64,000 bases of DNA, from assembly GCF_900163645.1 (NCBI RefSeq), contig NZ_FUKM01000063.1, positions 1 through 64,000 of the forward strand, written 5' to 3'. The notes under the pieces were generated by a model, which was given only the letters and a program-made list of their open reading frames with translations, did no database searches and was not told where the DNA came from. The DNA is from Halomonas citrativorans. GTDB taxonomy: Bacteria; Pseudomonadota; Gammaproteobacteria; Pseudomonadales; Halomonadaceae. Below, piece after piece: positions 52,243 to 61,454 of this stretch (its first letter is position 1; the number at the start of each line of letters is the position of its first letter). The translations under genes and the position numbers were made by a program.

Positions 52243-53277
52243 ATGAATGTCATTAAGACCACACTGAGCAGCGGTTTAATAGCGGCTGTCACCTTAACGG
52301 GGTCCGCGCTGGCGGAAGATTGGCAGCCCACGAAACCCATTAACATCATCGTGCCTTGGGGCGCGGGCGGCTCTACTGACCAGGTGACCCGAGTAACCGC
52401 CGCTCTCCTGGAAGAGCACTTGGGTCAGAGCGTGGTGGTGGTAAACCAAAGCGGTGCCTCCGGTGCTATTGGTACACGGGAAGTGTTGGAATCCGCACGA
52501 GATGGCTACACTTGGACCGCCAATGCCATCGCCAATAATGCTAACTACTCAATTACCGGTCTGATTGAAGACACGGATATTGATGATTGGCATATTTACC
52601 TGTCGGTCGCTAACGTGCCGGTGGTCAGCGTCCCCTCCAACAGCGAGTTCGATAGTTTCGGCGAGCTACTTGAGGCATTGAACGAACGTGGCAATCAAAT
52701 CACCGTGGCAACCGCTGGAGTGACATCCTCCGGCGGGACCGCTATTGCCACGCTCAGCGATGAGGGCGGCCTTGACTACAACATGATCACCTACGACGGT
52801 GGCAATCCCGCCGTGGTGGCGGCAGCACGCGGCGAAGCCATGCTGACCACTCAGCTGGCCGTGGAACAGGCCGAGATGCTCCGTGGCGGGCGGCTTAAGC
52901 CTTTGGCCGTGTTAAGTGATCGTTCCTTAACGATTGATGGCATGGACGAGCCCATTCCGCCCATCACTGAATGGCTGCCCGACATACACGTCGCACCTGA
53001 CTACTTCGGGATTTTCATCCCGCGTGGCGCGCCGGATGAAGTCGTCGCCACCATGGACCGCATCTGGGAGGAGCATATTATGACGTCCCAGGAACTGCAG
53101 GATTATGCGGACAGGCAAGGCGCCATCTTTGACCCATCCTATGGCGATGAAGCGCGTGAGCGGGCCATGCCGATCGCTATTCAAGAAGCCTGTGCCTACG
53201 TTGACCGCGGCGAGGCTGAGATTGATCCCATCGAAATCGGTATTGATTGTGAAACGCGCAGCGAAGTGTCCCAGTGA
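52243..53277 (+). CDS. tctC: Tripartite tricarboxylate transporter binding protein (TctC family)
   Basis: This 344-residue periplasmic binding protein of the TctC/BugD type has a signal peptide ending near GSALAE (about 25). The mature start WQPTKPINIIVPWGAGGSTDQVTR is the family hallmark. SGASGAIGTREVLESARDGYT follows. Bug/TctC proteins bind carboxylates such as citrate, dicarboxylates, aromatic acids or sugar acids through their carboxyl groups. It is followed by tctB and tctA, so the import system is complete. Its location behind the isomerase-dehydratase-dehydrogenase-aldolase genes suggests that the substrate is an acidic sugar derivative (inference). CGGAGAGAG precedes the ATG. Confidence 0.93.
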   Translation: MNVIKTTLSSGLIAAVTLTGSALAEDWQPTKPINIIVPWGAGGSTDQVTRVTAALLEEHLGQSVVVVNQSGASGAIGTREVLESARDGYTWTANAIANNANYSITGLIEDTDIDDWHIYLSVANVPVVSVPSNSEFDSFGELLEALNERGNQITVATAGVTSSGGTAIATLSDEGGLDYNMITYDGGNPAVVAAARGEAMLTTQLAVEQAEMLRGGRLKPLAVLSDRSLTIDGMDEPIPPITEWLPDIHVAPDYFGIFIPRGAPDEVVATMDRIWEEHIMTSQELQDYADRQGAIFDPSYGDEARERAMPIAIQEACAYVDRGEAEIDPIEIGIDCETRSEVSQ

Positions 53278-53376
53278 CAGTGAGGGCGGCCGGGAAGGCT
53301 GCCCCTGCTTTTTACCCAAGCCTGTGGTTCCGTTCATCTATCAATGTTATTTGCCTACCCATAGGAGAAATGACCG

Positions 53377-53898
53377 ATGACGAATAACTCCAACCGTTTG
53401 AGCCAAGCCGACCTGGTCACCGGCATTGTATTTGTGGTGTTGGGTCTAACGGTCTTCTATTTGTCCTGGACCATGCCACGCCTTGAGTCGAGAGGTATAC
53501 ATCCTTCAACCATTCCCGGGTTGGTACCCATGATTCTGGGTGGTTTGCTGGCGCTCAGCGGTCTGCTCTTGGCTTTGCGCTCTTGGCGTCAGGGGGCGAG
53601 TAGGCACTTCAGCCCCCTAAATAGCCTGCGCGCTATGCTGGCTAACGAAGAATCCCGACGTCTGTTGGCCATGTTAATTCTAACGTTGAGCTATGCACTG
53701 ATATTGGTCGGCTGGTTACCGTTTTGGCTGGCTACCGGTGTGTATATTTTTGTCTCAATCGTATTGTTTGAGCGCTATTTGACCGCTAAACCCGTGCCAT
53801 TGGCGCGTTGCTTGATCCTGGCAGGCATCCAATCGGTAGTGGTGGCGTTGGTAGTCACGCTGGTATTCCAGGAAATTTTCCTGGTGCGTCTGCCATGA
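53377..53898 (+). CDS. tctB: TctB small permease subunit
   Basis: This 173-residue membrane protein of the TctB family has about four hydrophobic segments: 15-30, 52-70, 95-120 and 138-165. The motif GIHPSTIPGLVPMILGGLLALSG after the first helix is typical. It is the poorly conserved small subunit of the tripartite tricarboxylate transporter. A TAGGAGAA ribosome site precedes the ATG. It lies 99 nt after tctC and 22 nt before tctA, in the standard order. Confidence 0.9.
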   Translation: MTNNSNRLSQADLVTGIVFVVLGLTVFYLSWTMPRLESRGIHPSTIPGLVPMILGGLLALSGLLLALRSWRQGASRHFSPLNSLRAMLANEESRRLLAMLILTLSYALILVGWLPFWLATGVYIFVSIVLFERYLTAKPVPLARCLILAGIQSVVVALVVTLVFQEIFLVRLP

Positions 53899-53920
53899 AG
53901 GGCTCTATGAGGAAGTCACT

Positions 53921-55465
53921 ATGTTTATGATGGAAGAACTCGGCATGCTGGCCCAAGGCGTGGGGCATTTTATGACCCCAATGAGCCTTTTTAATATTGC
54001 CTGGGCGAGCCTGCTGGGAATTGTTATCGGCATGTTGCCGGGCCTGACAGCCACCATGGGGGTGGCGTTGCTGGTAACACTCACCTACGGCATGCCGGGT
54101 GACCAAGCCATTCTGACGCTGATCTGTATGTACGTTGGGGCCATTTACGGTGGTGGACGCAGTGCCATTTTGCTGAATATCCCCGGCACTCCAGCCAGCG
54201 CAGCAACCAGTCTGGATGGCTACCCACTGGCCCAGCAGGGGAAGGCCGGTTATGCAATGGGGCTGGCCACTACAAGCTCGGCGATTGGCACCTTCGTTGG
54301 TATTTTCTTCCTGGCCATACTGGCATCCACACTGGCCGAGTTTGCTTTCAATTTTGGTTCCTATGAGTTCTTCTGGCTGGCGGTCTTTGGGGTTGTCATC
54401 TCTGGGCGATTGACCGGTGCCGACGATCCCTTGAAAGGTTATATCGCCGGGTTGCTTGGCTTGCTGGTGGCCATGATCGGGATGGAAAGCCTGCATGCTT
54501 TCCGGCGCTTCGATTTTGGCATTTCCAATCTTTCAGGCGGCATCGACATTATCCCCGCCATGGTGGGGGCCTTCGGGTTTGCTGAAATTTTGACCGTTAT
54601 GCGGCGTAAGCTGGACGCCCAAGTAATTGTTTCTCAAGGGCGCACTATTCCTCACTTTAGGGATGTCTGGAATTACCGCCGAACGGCGATTCGATCCGGA
54701 ATCATTGGAACGATAGTGGGCATTATCCCCGGTGTGGGCGAAGATATCGGCAGCTGGTCTTCCTATGCCGCCGCACGTCGCGCCAGTAAGGAAAAGGAAA
54801 AATTTGGCAAGGGTTCGTATGAAGGGCTGACCGCAGCAGAAACCGGTAATAGTGCTGTCATTCCTGGCGCGCTGATCCCGGTGTTAACGCTGGCAATCCC
54901 CGGCTCTACCGCCTCCGCCGTCCTCATCGCCGCCATGTATATTCATGATATTCGGCCAGGCCCAATGCTGATGATTGAGAACCCGGATTTTCTCTATCAG
55001 GTTATTGCGATGCTGCTGTTCACCACGGTGGCCATTACTATCTATGGTCTATCGATGACCAAATTGCTGGTCAAAGTATTGAGCGTACCTCGGCAAAAAT
55101 TGATGCCGGTGATCTATGTGCTCTGCGTGGTGGGTTCGTTTGCCATTTCCCAGCAAATGTTTGACGTCTACGTGATGGTATTCTTCGGGTTAGCCGGCTA
55201 CCTGCTGCGAGAAATGAAGTATCCCATGGCACCTATTGTGCTGGGCATCATTCTGGGTAGCTTGCTCGACACCAACCTCCGCCGAGGGCTTGCGCTGACC
55301 GGAGGTGACATGACCCCTTTCTTTACCCGCCCGGTGAGTTTGGTACTATGTCTAATTAGCGTTATTGCAATCCTGCTGAGTATCCCGGCTGTTAACCGCC
55401 TGCTCTTGCGAGGTCTGAAAAAGGTGAGGCTAGTAATAAAATGGCCTGTCAAAAACGGAGCGTAA
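53921..55465 (+). CDS. tctA: TctA large permease subunit
   Basis: This 514-residue large membrane subunit of the tripartite tricarboxylate transporter has about 12 segments. Conserved blocks are IGMLPGLTATMGVALLVTLTYG, YVGAIYGGGRSAILLNIPGTPAS and the cytoplasmic GVGEDIGSWSSYAAARRASK. GTAPGIGE-type symmetry is visible in the two halves (MLPGLTATMG and IPGVGEDIGS). It carries the sodium or proton gradient-driven transport of the substrate bound by TctC. It is the last structural gene of the rightward operon. The TetR regulator gene follows after 35 nt. Confidence 0.94.
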   Translation: MFMMEELGMLAQGVGHFMTPMSLFNIAWASLLGIVIGMLPGLTATMGVALLVTLTYGMPGDQAILTLICMYVGAIYGGGRSAILLNIPGTPASAATSLDGYPLAQQGKAGYAMGLATTSSAIGTFVGIFFLAILASTLAEFAFNFGSYEFFWLAVFGVVISGRLTGADDPLKGYIAGLLGLLVAMIGMESLHAFRRFDFGISNLSGGIDIIPAMVGAFGFAEILTVMRRKLDAQVIVSQGRTIPHFRDVWNYRRTAIRSGIIGTIVGIIPGVGEDIGSWSSYAAARRASKEKEKFGKGSYEGLTAAETGNSAVIPGALIPVLTLAIPGSTASAVLIAAMYIHDIRPGPMLMIENPDFLYQVIAMLLFTTVAITIYGLSMTKLLVKVLSVPRQKLMPVIYVLCVVGSFAISQQMFDVYVMVFFGLAGYLLREMKYPMAPIVLGIILGSLLDTNLRRGLALTGGDMTPFFTRPVSLVLCLISVIAILLSIPAVNRLLLRGLKKVRLVIKWPVKNGA

Positions 55466-55500
55466 TGCGGTCATTCGAATAACTTACAAGGTGCTTATCA

Positions 55501-56133
55501 GTGGGTCGTAAACGCAATCCGGACTTAACTCGACAAGACATTCTTAAAGCTGCGCACGATGAATTTTGCGAGCGGGGCTTTGAGGGTGCTCGCGTCGACA
55601 GCATTGCAGAAAAAGCCGGTGCTAATAAACGCCTGCTTTACCATTACTTTGGCAATAAGGAAGAGCTCTACAAAATCGTATTGCTGGGCGCTTATCAGAC
55701 GATTCGTGCTGGCGAGCGAGAGTTAAGCCTGGATCAGTACTCGCCGGAAGAAGCCATGGATCGGCTAGTGCGTTTTACCTTCCGGCATTTTCATCAGAAC
55801 CCCTGGTTCTTGCGCCTGTTGACGACGGAAAATCTCAACTATGCACGCTTTTTGAAAACGCTGCCGGAAGTGAAGCAACTGCATTCACCGCTGGTTGCTC
55901 AAATCCGAACTCTGATCCAGCGGGGTGCAGAAAAAGGCGTGTTCCGGCAGGATGTGGACCCGATTCAGCTGTACATTTCTATCGCCGCATTAGGGTATTT
56001 CTACATCTCTAATGTCCATACGCTGTCGATCATTTTCGATAAAGATCTTTCGCACATTGCCATGATTCAGGAACGTGAAGCACACGCTGTCTCCATGGTG
56101 CTGGATTATCTGCGCTATCGAAAAAGCGACTGA
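55501..56133 (+). CDS. TetR-family regulator of the sugar-acid-type operon
   Basis: This 210-residue TetR regulator has an N-terminal helix-turn-helix (about 8-55, FEGARVDSIAEKAGANKRLLYHYF). A helical ligand domain of the TetR_C type follows, with LTTENLNYARFLKTLP typical of the RutR/NemR-like group. It starts with GTG (MGRKRNPDL). It lies 35 nt behind tctA and is probably co-transcribed, so it is the natural regulator of the operon. Its ligand should be a pathway intermediate (inference). A hairpin follows between it and the convergent baeR gene. Confidence 0.87.
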   Translation: MGRKRNPDLTRQDILKAAHDEFCERGFEGARVDSIAEKAGANKRLLYHYFGNKEELYKIVLLGAYQTIRAGERELSLDQYSPEEAMDRLVRFTFRHFHQNPWFLRLLTTENLNYARFLKTLPEVKQLHSPLVAQIRTLIQRGAEKGVFRQDVDPIQLYISIAALGYFYISNVHTLSIIFDKDLSHIAMIQEREAHAVSMVLDYLRYRKSD

Positions 56134-56150
56134 CAGCCAAGGCTCATCTG

Positions 56151-56175
56151 CCAAGCCGCGTTCAAGGCGGCTTGG
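56151..56175. terminator. Hairpin between convergent tetR-like and baeR genes
   Basis: CCAAGCCGC and GCGGCTTGG form a 9-bp stem with a 7-nt loop. No T run on either strand, so termination is only presumed from the convergent position. Confidence 0.45.
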
Positions 56176-56236
56176 TCAAATGCTGAGCTCTGATAGCCGG
56201 TTGTGGGGGCGCTTGTAGGCCTTTGAATCCTGCGGG

Positions 56237-56959
56237 TTAGCCCTCGGGCTGATATTTGTACCCTACCCCATACACCGAACGAATGATCTCCTGCTCGGGG
56301 AGGGCTTCGGTGATTTTTTTGCGCAGCTTTTTAATATGGCTGTCGACGGTGCGTTCAGAAACAATCCGGTTGTCGCGGTACATATGATCCATTAGCTGCT
56401 CACGGCTAAAGATTCGTCCAGGTGACTGCATCATTACCCGCAGCAGCTGAAATTCAACCGCGGTGAGGCCCAGGTCATGGCCGTTGGCTAGCGCCTGCCA
56501 GCCATCGTCATTTAGGGTCACGGGGGTTGAAACCGCTACCTCAGGGGTGTGGGCCTGTTCGGCAAGTGCTTGGCTGCGGCGTAGTACCGCTTTCACGCGG
56601 GCGACTACTTCGCGGGGGCTGAAAGGTTTGCAGATATAGTCATCGGCGCCCAGCTCCAGCCCTAGCAGTCGGTCTACTTCCTCTACCTTGGCGGTCACCA
56701 TAATAATCGCGATAGCAGGCCACGCCTGACGTATTTCCCGGCAGAGCGTCAAACCATCCTTGCCGGGCAGCATGACATCCAAAAGCACCAACGTGGTGGG
56801 GTGCTGCTGCAACCAGGGTATCACATTGTCGCCATGACCTAGCGTTGCAACATTAAAACCGTGGGAGCTTAAATAATCATCCATGAGGCGGGCAATTTTG
56901 GGCTCGTCCTCAACAATCAATAGCGGGGCGTCTTGGGACATGGCGGGCTCGCTTGTCAT
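56237..56959 (-). CDS. baeR: OmpR-type response regulator BaeR
   Basis: This 240-residue response regulator has a REC domain with the phospho-acceptor Asp in LVLLDVMLPGKDGLTLCREIRQ and the BaeR-like VTAKVEEVDRLLGLELGADDYICKPFSPREVVARVK. A winged-helix Trans_reg_C domain follows at about 145-238. The similarity to E. coli BaeR is strong over the REC domain. The ATG at 56959 overlaps the stop of the kinase gene in TAATG, so the pair is translationally coupled; a shorter start at 56941 would also give a full REC domain. It is the last gene of a leftward operon with the RND efflux genes. Confidence 0.9.
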   Translation of the reverse strand: MTSEPAMSQDAPLLIVEDEPKIARLMDDYLSSHGFNVATLGHGDNVIPWLQQHPTTLVLLDVMLPGKDGLTLCREIRQAWPAIAIIMVTAKVEEVDRLLGLELGADDYICKPFSPREVVARVKAVLRRSQALAEQAHTPEVAVSTPVTLNDDGWQALANGHDLGLTAVEFQLLRVMMQSPGRIFSREQLMDHMYRDNRIVSERTVDSHIKKLRKKITEALPEQEIIRSVYGVGYKYQPEG

Positions 56960-58359
56960 TAATGGGAAGTCAGTAACGGAAAACGTAAGGTCCAGCAAAG
57001 CCCGCCTAGCGGAGCATTGGATGCCTCAAGCGTTGCACCGTGCGCAATCACCAGGGCGCTTGCAATGGATAGCCCCAGGCCGCTACCGCCGCTTGCCCGG
57101 TTGCGTGACCCTTCAACACGGTAAAGGCGCTCGGTAAGTCGGGAAAGCTCACTTTCTGGAACGCTCGGTGCGCTATCCTGCCAAACAATCACTGCGTGGG
57201 CACGCTCAATGTTGAGCGTTACTTGAAGTTTTCCCGGTGCATCGGTGTAGGCACAGCTGTTATCCAACAGATTATTCCATAGCTGATGCAGTCGCTGGGC
57301 ATCACCTCGAATTATCACGTCGGGGGCAATGTGCGTCGTGAGCGTAAGGCCGCTGCCATTGAGCCAACGGTCTGCATCTTCAAGGCGGCTGGCCAGGCTT
57401 TCGCTAAGATTCATGGGGGCCAGATGAATATCAAGCGCGCCAGCATCGCTTTGCGAAAGCAGGCGTAAATCGGCGACCAGGTGCTCAAGTTGGGCAACTT
57501 CCTGTGCCAGCGAGCTGAGGTTTTCCTGATTTAGTGGGCGAATGCCGTCCTGCATGGCCTCAATCTCTCCACGTAGCACGGCCAAGGGCGTGCGCAGTTC
57601 GTGGGCGGTGTCGGAGACCCAGCGTGCACGGGCGTCACGGTTGGCTTCTAGCGTCGCCGCCAGCACGTTGAAATCCCGCGCCAAACGGGCAAGCTCATCC
57701 CGACCACGCTCAGGTAGGCGAGTATGGTAGTTGCCTTCGGTAAGCCGCCGCGTGGCGATAGCCAGTGCCCGCGTACGTCGACTTAACCACCACGAGAGCC
57801 CAGCGGCCAGCAGCAGCGATGCTAGTCCAATCGAGATAACAATAATTACCAGGTTGCGCTGTTGAAGTTCTAGAAAGCGATTTTCCATGCGCTCCATCAT
57901 CTGCTGAGGAGGGCGAAACCCTAACGAGCCAATGGCCTCGTTGTCGCTGTGGAGCGTGAGCCAGCGCCAATCGCCGGGGCCCATGCGGCCATTCATGGGC
58001 GGAATGACAAAGGCGCCGTTTGGCGCACGCAGCGCAAAATCCTGCGCTTCGCCCAGGGGGGAGGGGCGTTCACGATGCTCCTGACCCAGTTCAAAGCGTA
58101 CGATATGCGGCCAGCGTTCCGGGTTGTGTTCAAGCCAGCGCCAGTCCTGCTGGGTTTCCCAGCGGGTAATCAAACCATCGGCCAGCAGCATGGCACGGCG
58201 TTCCTGGGCCTGGTTTAAATAGTCGATAAAACCACGGTCGATACTGTAGGAAACGGCTAGAAACATGGTGGCGGAAATGGCCACGTTAACGCTGAGTATG
58301 GCCGAGAACAGCTTTAGTCCTAGCCGGGATGGACGCCAAGTGGGCAAGGTAACGGCCAT
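56959..58359 (-). CDS. baeS: Envelope-stress sensor kinase BaeS
   Basis: This 466-residue sensor histidine kinase has TM1 at about 14-38, a periplasmic domain to about 168, TM2 at about 170-190 and a HAMP domain to about 245. HisKA has His253 (DTAHELRTPLA), and HATPase_c has NNLLDNSCAYTD and GSGLGLSIA. The segment YRVEGSRNRASGGSGLGLS closely matches BaeS. The G1 box reads DSAPSV instead of DSAPGV of E. coli, a small change. Its stop and start overlap the neighbours (TGATG with the RND gene, TAATG with baeR). As in E. coli mdtABCD-baeSR, kinase and regulator are coupled with an RND pump and probably control it. Confidence 0.9.
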   Translation of the reverse strand: MAVTLPTWRPSRLGLKLFSAILSVNVAISATMFLAVSYSIDRGFIDYLNQAQERRAMLLADGLITRWETQQDWRWLEHNPERWPHIVRFELGQEHRERPSPLGEAQDFALRAPNGAFVIPPMNGRMGPGDWRWLTLHSDNEAIGSLGFRPPQQMMERMENRFLELQQRNLVIIVISIGLASLLLAAGLSWWLSRRTRALAIATRRLTEGNYHTRLPERGRDELARLARDFNVLAATLEANRDARARWVSDTAHELRTPLAVLRGEIEAMQDGIRPLNQENLSSLAQEVAQLEHLVADLRLLSQSDAGALDIHLAPMNLSESLASRLEDADRWLNGSGLTLTTHIAPDVIIRGDAQRLHQLWNNLLDNSCAYTDAPGKLQVTLNIERAHAVIVWQDSAPSVPESELSRLTERLYRVEGSRNRASGGSGLGLSIASALVIAHGATLEASNAPLGGLCWTLRFPLLTSH

Positions 58360-61300
58360 CAGGAAGTGCCCTCCTGAAGGGGTTGGCGAGGCATGCTAAG
58401 ACGCTCACGCCAGTTCTCCAGGCCCAGGTAAAGGCAGGGCACCAGTATCAGCAAAATGGCCGTCGCGAAGATCATGCCAAAGCCCAGCGAGATCGCCATG
58501 GGGATCATAAAACGCGCCTGTCGCGAGGTTTCCAGAATCATAGGCGCCAGGCCCAGAAAGGTGGTAAGCGTGGTCATCATGATAGGCCGCAGGCGCCGGG
58601 TAGCCGCCGCCACAATGGCTGCGCGAGGCGCCATCCCTTCGCGCCGCTTGCGGTTGGCGTAATCAATCAGTACCAGCGCATCGTTAATCACCACACCGGA
58701 AAGCGCCAGCATGCCCAGTAGACTGATAATCGAAAGCCCAAACCCCATAATCATGTGGCCCACCACAGCACCAACAACGCCAAACGGAATGGCCGCAAGC
58801 ACCAGCAAGGGCTGCAAATAGCTTCTGAAGGGAATCGCCAGCAGTGCGTAAAGTGCGGCCAGCATCAGCCACATGGCGGTGCGAAGGGCTGCCAGGTTGT
58901 CGGCGGTATCCTGCTGGCGGCCGCCCAGGCTGACCTCAAGCCCCGGCCAAGAGTTTGTAAGCGTTGGGAACACGTCTTCTTGAAGGGTGGCCAGTACCTG
59001 GTTAATGGTTTGATCGCCCTCTGAGTCCGCCGTCACGGTGATAATGCGCCTGCCATCAATGCGTTGCAGGCTGCTTGAGGCTTGACTTAAGGTAATGTCT
59101 GCCACACGAGCAAGCGGCACGCTAAGCCCGTCGGGTGTGCGTACTGGCATGCGGTAAAGTTCGTTTAAGCTCGCGCGGTCGGCTTCGGGCAGGCGTACCT
59201 CTACGCTAATTTCGCTGCGGCCCACAAACTGCTCAACCGCCGTGGCACCTTGTAAAGGTCCGCGCAGTGCCTGGGCCAGGTCGCTGCCGGTCAGGCCTAG
59301 CGCCCGGCCTTCTGCGGAAAGGCGCATTTCAAGCTGGGGTTTGCCATCGCCAATCCCGCTGTCAATATCGGTCAGCCCATACTCACCAAGCACTTCGGCC
59401 AACCGGGTGGCGGCGGCTTCCAGCACTTGGGTATCGGGGTGAGATAAGCGCAGGCTAAGCGCAGCGCCGCTGCCGGGGCCGCCAAAATCTGACTCAAAAC
59501 GTACCGACTGGGCGCCCACTAAATCCCCCGCCAGCTCGCGCCATTCACCTGCAATACGTGAAGGTGGCCAGGCTTCCAGGCTGTCATTGGCGATATCGAG
59601 CCGTACCTGCAACTCTTCTCCGTCCAGGCGGCTGCGCGTGCTGCTAAAGGCCAGTGTCTCTTCGCGCTCGCTCAACTGCTGGGCGGCGTCCAGTAGCTGT
59701 TGGCTAAGTTCTCGGCTAACGCTGATATTGGTGCCAATTGGCAGCGTTACCGTTGCCTGAACTTGATCTGACTCTGCACGGGGCATGAGTGAAAAGCCCA
59801 GCCGTCCACTCATTGACCACGCTAGCACTACCACCAGCACCGCAACGCCGATGGAAACACTCAGTAAGCGTTGATTAAGTGCGCGTTGAAGAAACGGTTC
59901 AAACTGATGGTATGTAAAGTGATGCAGCCCGCCCTGCAGGCGCTGGCGCAACGCTTCCAGCGGCCGCTGCCAGGCCGGTGTTTCACGCGGTTTACGGCTA
60001 TGCGCCAAGTGGGAGGGGAGGATAAACAGCGCTTCGGCCCAGGAGATTAAAAACACCGTGACGACCACAACGGGCAGGGTGGCAAACAGCATGCCCAAAA
60101 AGCCGGGTAAAAACAGCAAGGGCAGAAACGCCACGATATTCGACAAAATGGCAAAGGTGAGCGGAACGGCAATTTCACCGGCCCCTTTTACCGCCGCATC
60201 GCGCAGAGAGTAGCCTTCCTCGCGATAGCTATAGATGTTTTCGCCCACCATGATTGCATCATCCACCACGATCCCCAGCGCGATAATGAAGGCGAACATC
60301 GACATCATGTTCAGCGAGACGCCGATCCAGGGCAGGAACAGCATGGCGCCCAAAAAGGCAGTGGGAATACCCAGCGTGACCCAAAACGCCAGCCGCGCTT
60401 CAAGAAACAGTGCCATGAGCACCATCACCAGCGCCAGGCCCATCCAGGCATTCTTCAACAGCAGGCTTAAGCGGTCCTCGTATATTTCTGAGCTGTCGCG
60501 TGCAACGTCCAGGCTAACGCCCGGTGGTAGCCCCGCTCGCAAGCGCTCCAGCTCGCCGTATACCGCCTCGGAAATGCTGGTCGGTGTCTGGTGGCCCACC
60601 TGATAGATATTGACCGATAGGCCCGGCTCGCCATTGTAAAACTCTTCACGATCCGTTTCGGCAAAGCCGTTGCTCACGCGGGCGATATCATCCAGAAAAA
60701 TGGGCGTGCCCTGGGCAGTGGTAAGGATTGGCAGGTCGGCAAACTCGGCGGCGCTGTTGCGTCGGCCTTGGTAGCGCACCAGCCACTCGCCTTCAGCCGT
60801 GGTGAGTTGGCCGCTTGCCAGGTCCAGCGCTTCAGCCCCAATGCGACTGGCAAGCTGCTGATGATCAAGCCCGTAGCGCTCAATAGCTTCTTCATCCAGA
60901 TGAATCTGGATCTCGCGCTCGCGATTGCCCGAAAGCTCGGCGCGCGAAATACCCTCAGCGGCCTGCAGTTCAGCGCGCACATCCTCGGCGGCGTCGTGAA
61001 GGGCGGCAAGCCCAACCGAGCCGTAAACTTGAAGGCTGACCACACTGCGCGATCTGCCCGCTAGCGTGAAGCGGGGCGGGTCGGCGGCACTGGGTAGGGT
61101 AGTGATGGCGTTGACCGCCTGCTGAATATCCTGATAAACGCGCATCACATCGACGCCGTCAATCAGCGTCGCGCTGACCATACCGCTGCCTTCACCAGCG
61201 CTGGAGGTCAGCTCATCAATACCTTCTACATTCGATACCGCCGCTTCAACGGGGAGCAGTAGGCTCTGCTCGACATCTTCTGGCGTGGCGCCGGGGTAGC

Positions 61301-61454
61301 TGATGCTGACCTGAACAATTTCAATTTCAAACTCAGGAAAGACCTCTTTTTTTATCGCGAGCGATGCCATAAGCCCCCCCACGATAAACAGCAGCATCAG
61401 CAGATTAGGGGCAACGCCATGGTCAATCATCCAGGCAAGCGGACCGCGACGCAT
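58359..61454 (-). CDS. RND-family efflux permease
   Basis: This 1031-residue inner-membrane RND transporter has 12 membrane helices and two large periplasmic loops. The first helix begins MRRGPLAWMIDHGVAPNLLMLL. The conserved acidic pair of TM4 is present in FIIALGIVVDDAIMVGENIY. The second half contains the typical GMLALSGVVINDALVLIDYAN repeat block. The sequence resembles the HAE1/MexD-like group rather than MdtBC or metal pumps of the CusA type. It is coupled to the adaptor gene (TAATG) and baeS (TGATG). No outer-membrane channel gene is present, so a TolC-like protein must be encoded elsewhere. Confidence 0.94.
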   Translation of the reverse strand: MRRGPLAWMIDHGVAPNLLMLLFIVGGLMASLAIKKEVFPEFEIEIVQVSISYPGATPEDVEQSLLLPVEAAVSNVEGIDELTSSAGEGSGMVSATLIDGVDVMRVYQDIQQAVNAITTLPSAADPPRFTLAGRSRSVVSLQVYGSVGLAALHDAAEDVRAELQAAEGISRAELSGNREREIQIHLDEEAIERYGLDHQQLASRIGAEALDLASGQLTTAEGEWLVRYQGRRNSAAEFADLPILTTAQGTPIFLDDIARVSNGFAETDREEFYNGEPGLSVNIYQVGHQTPTSISEAVYGELERLRAGLPPGVSLDVARDSSEIYEDRLSLLLKNAWMGLALVMVLMALFLEARLAFWVTLGIPTAFLGAMLFLPWIGVSLNMMSMFAFIIALGIVVDDAIMVGENIYSYREEGYSLRDAAVKGAGEIAVPLTFAILSNIVAFLPLLFLPGFLGMLFATLPVVVVTVFLISWAEALFILPSHLAHSRKPRETPAWQRPLEALRQRLQGGLHHFTYHQFEPFLQRALNQRLLSVSIGVAVLVVVLAWSMSGRLGFSLMPRAESDQVQATVTLPIGTNISVSRELSQQLLDAAQQLSEREETLAFSSTRSRLDGEELQVRLDIANDSLEAWPPSRIAGEWRELAGDLVGAQSVRFESDFGGPGSGAALSLRLSHPDTQVLEAAATRLAEVLGEYGLTDIDSGIGDGKPQLEMRLSAEGRALGLTGSDLAQALRGPLQGATAVEQFVGRSEISVEVRLPEADRASLNELYRMPVRTPDGLSVPLARVADITLSQASSSLQRIDGRRIITVTADSEGDQTINQVLATLQEDVFPTLTNSWPGLEVSLGGRQQDTADNLAALRTAMWLMLAALYALLAIPFRSYLQPLLVLAAIPFGVVGAVVGHMIMGFGLSIISLLGMLALSGVVINDALVLIDYANRKRREGMAPRAAIVAAATRRLRPIMMTTLTTFLGLAPMILETSRQARFMIPMAISLGFGMIFATAILLILVPCLYLGLENWRERLSMPRQPLQEGTS

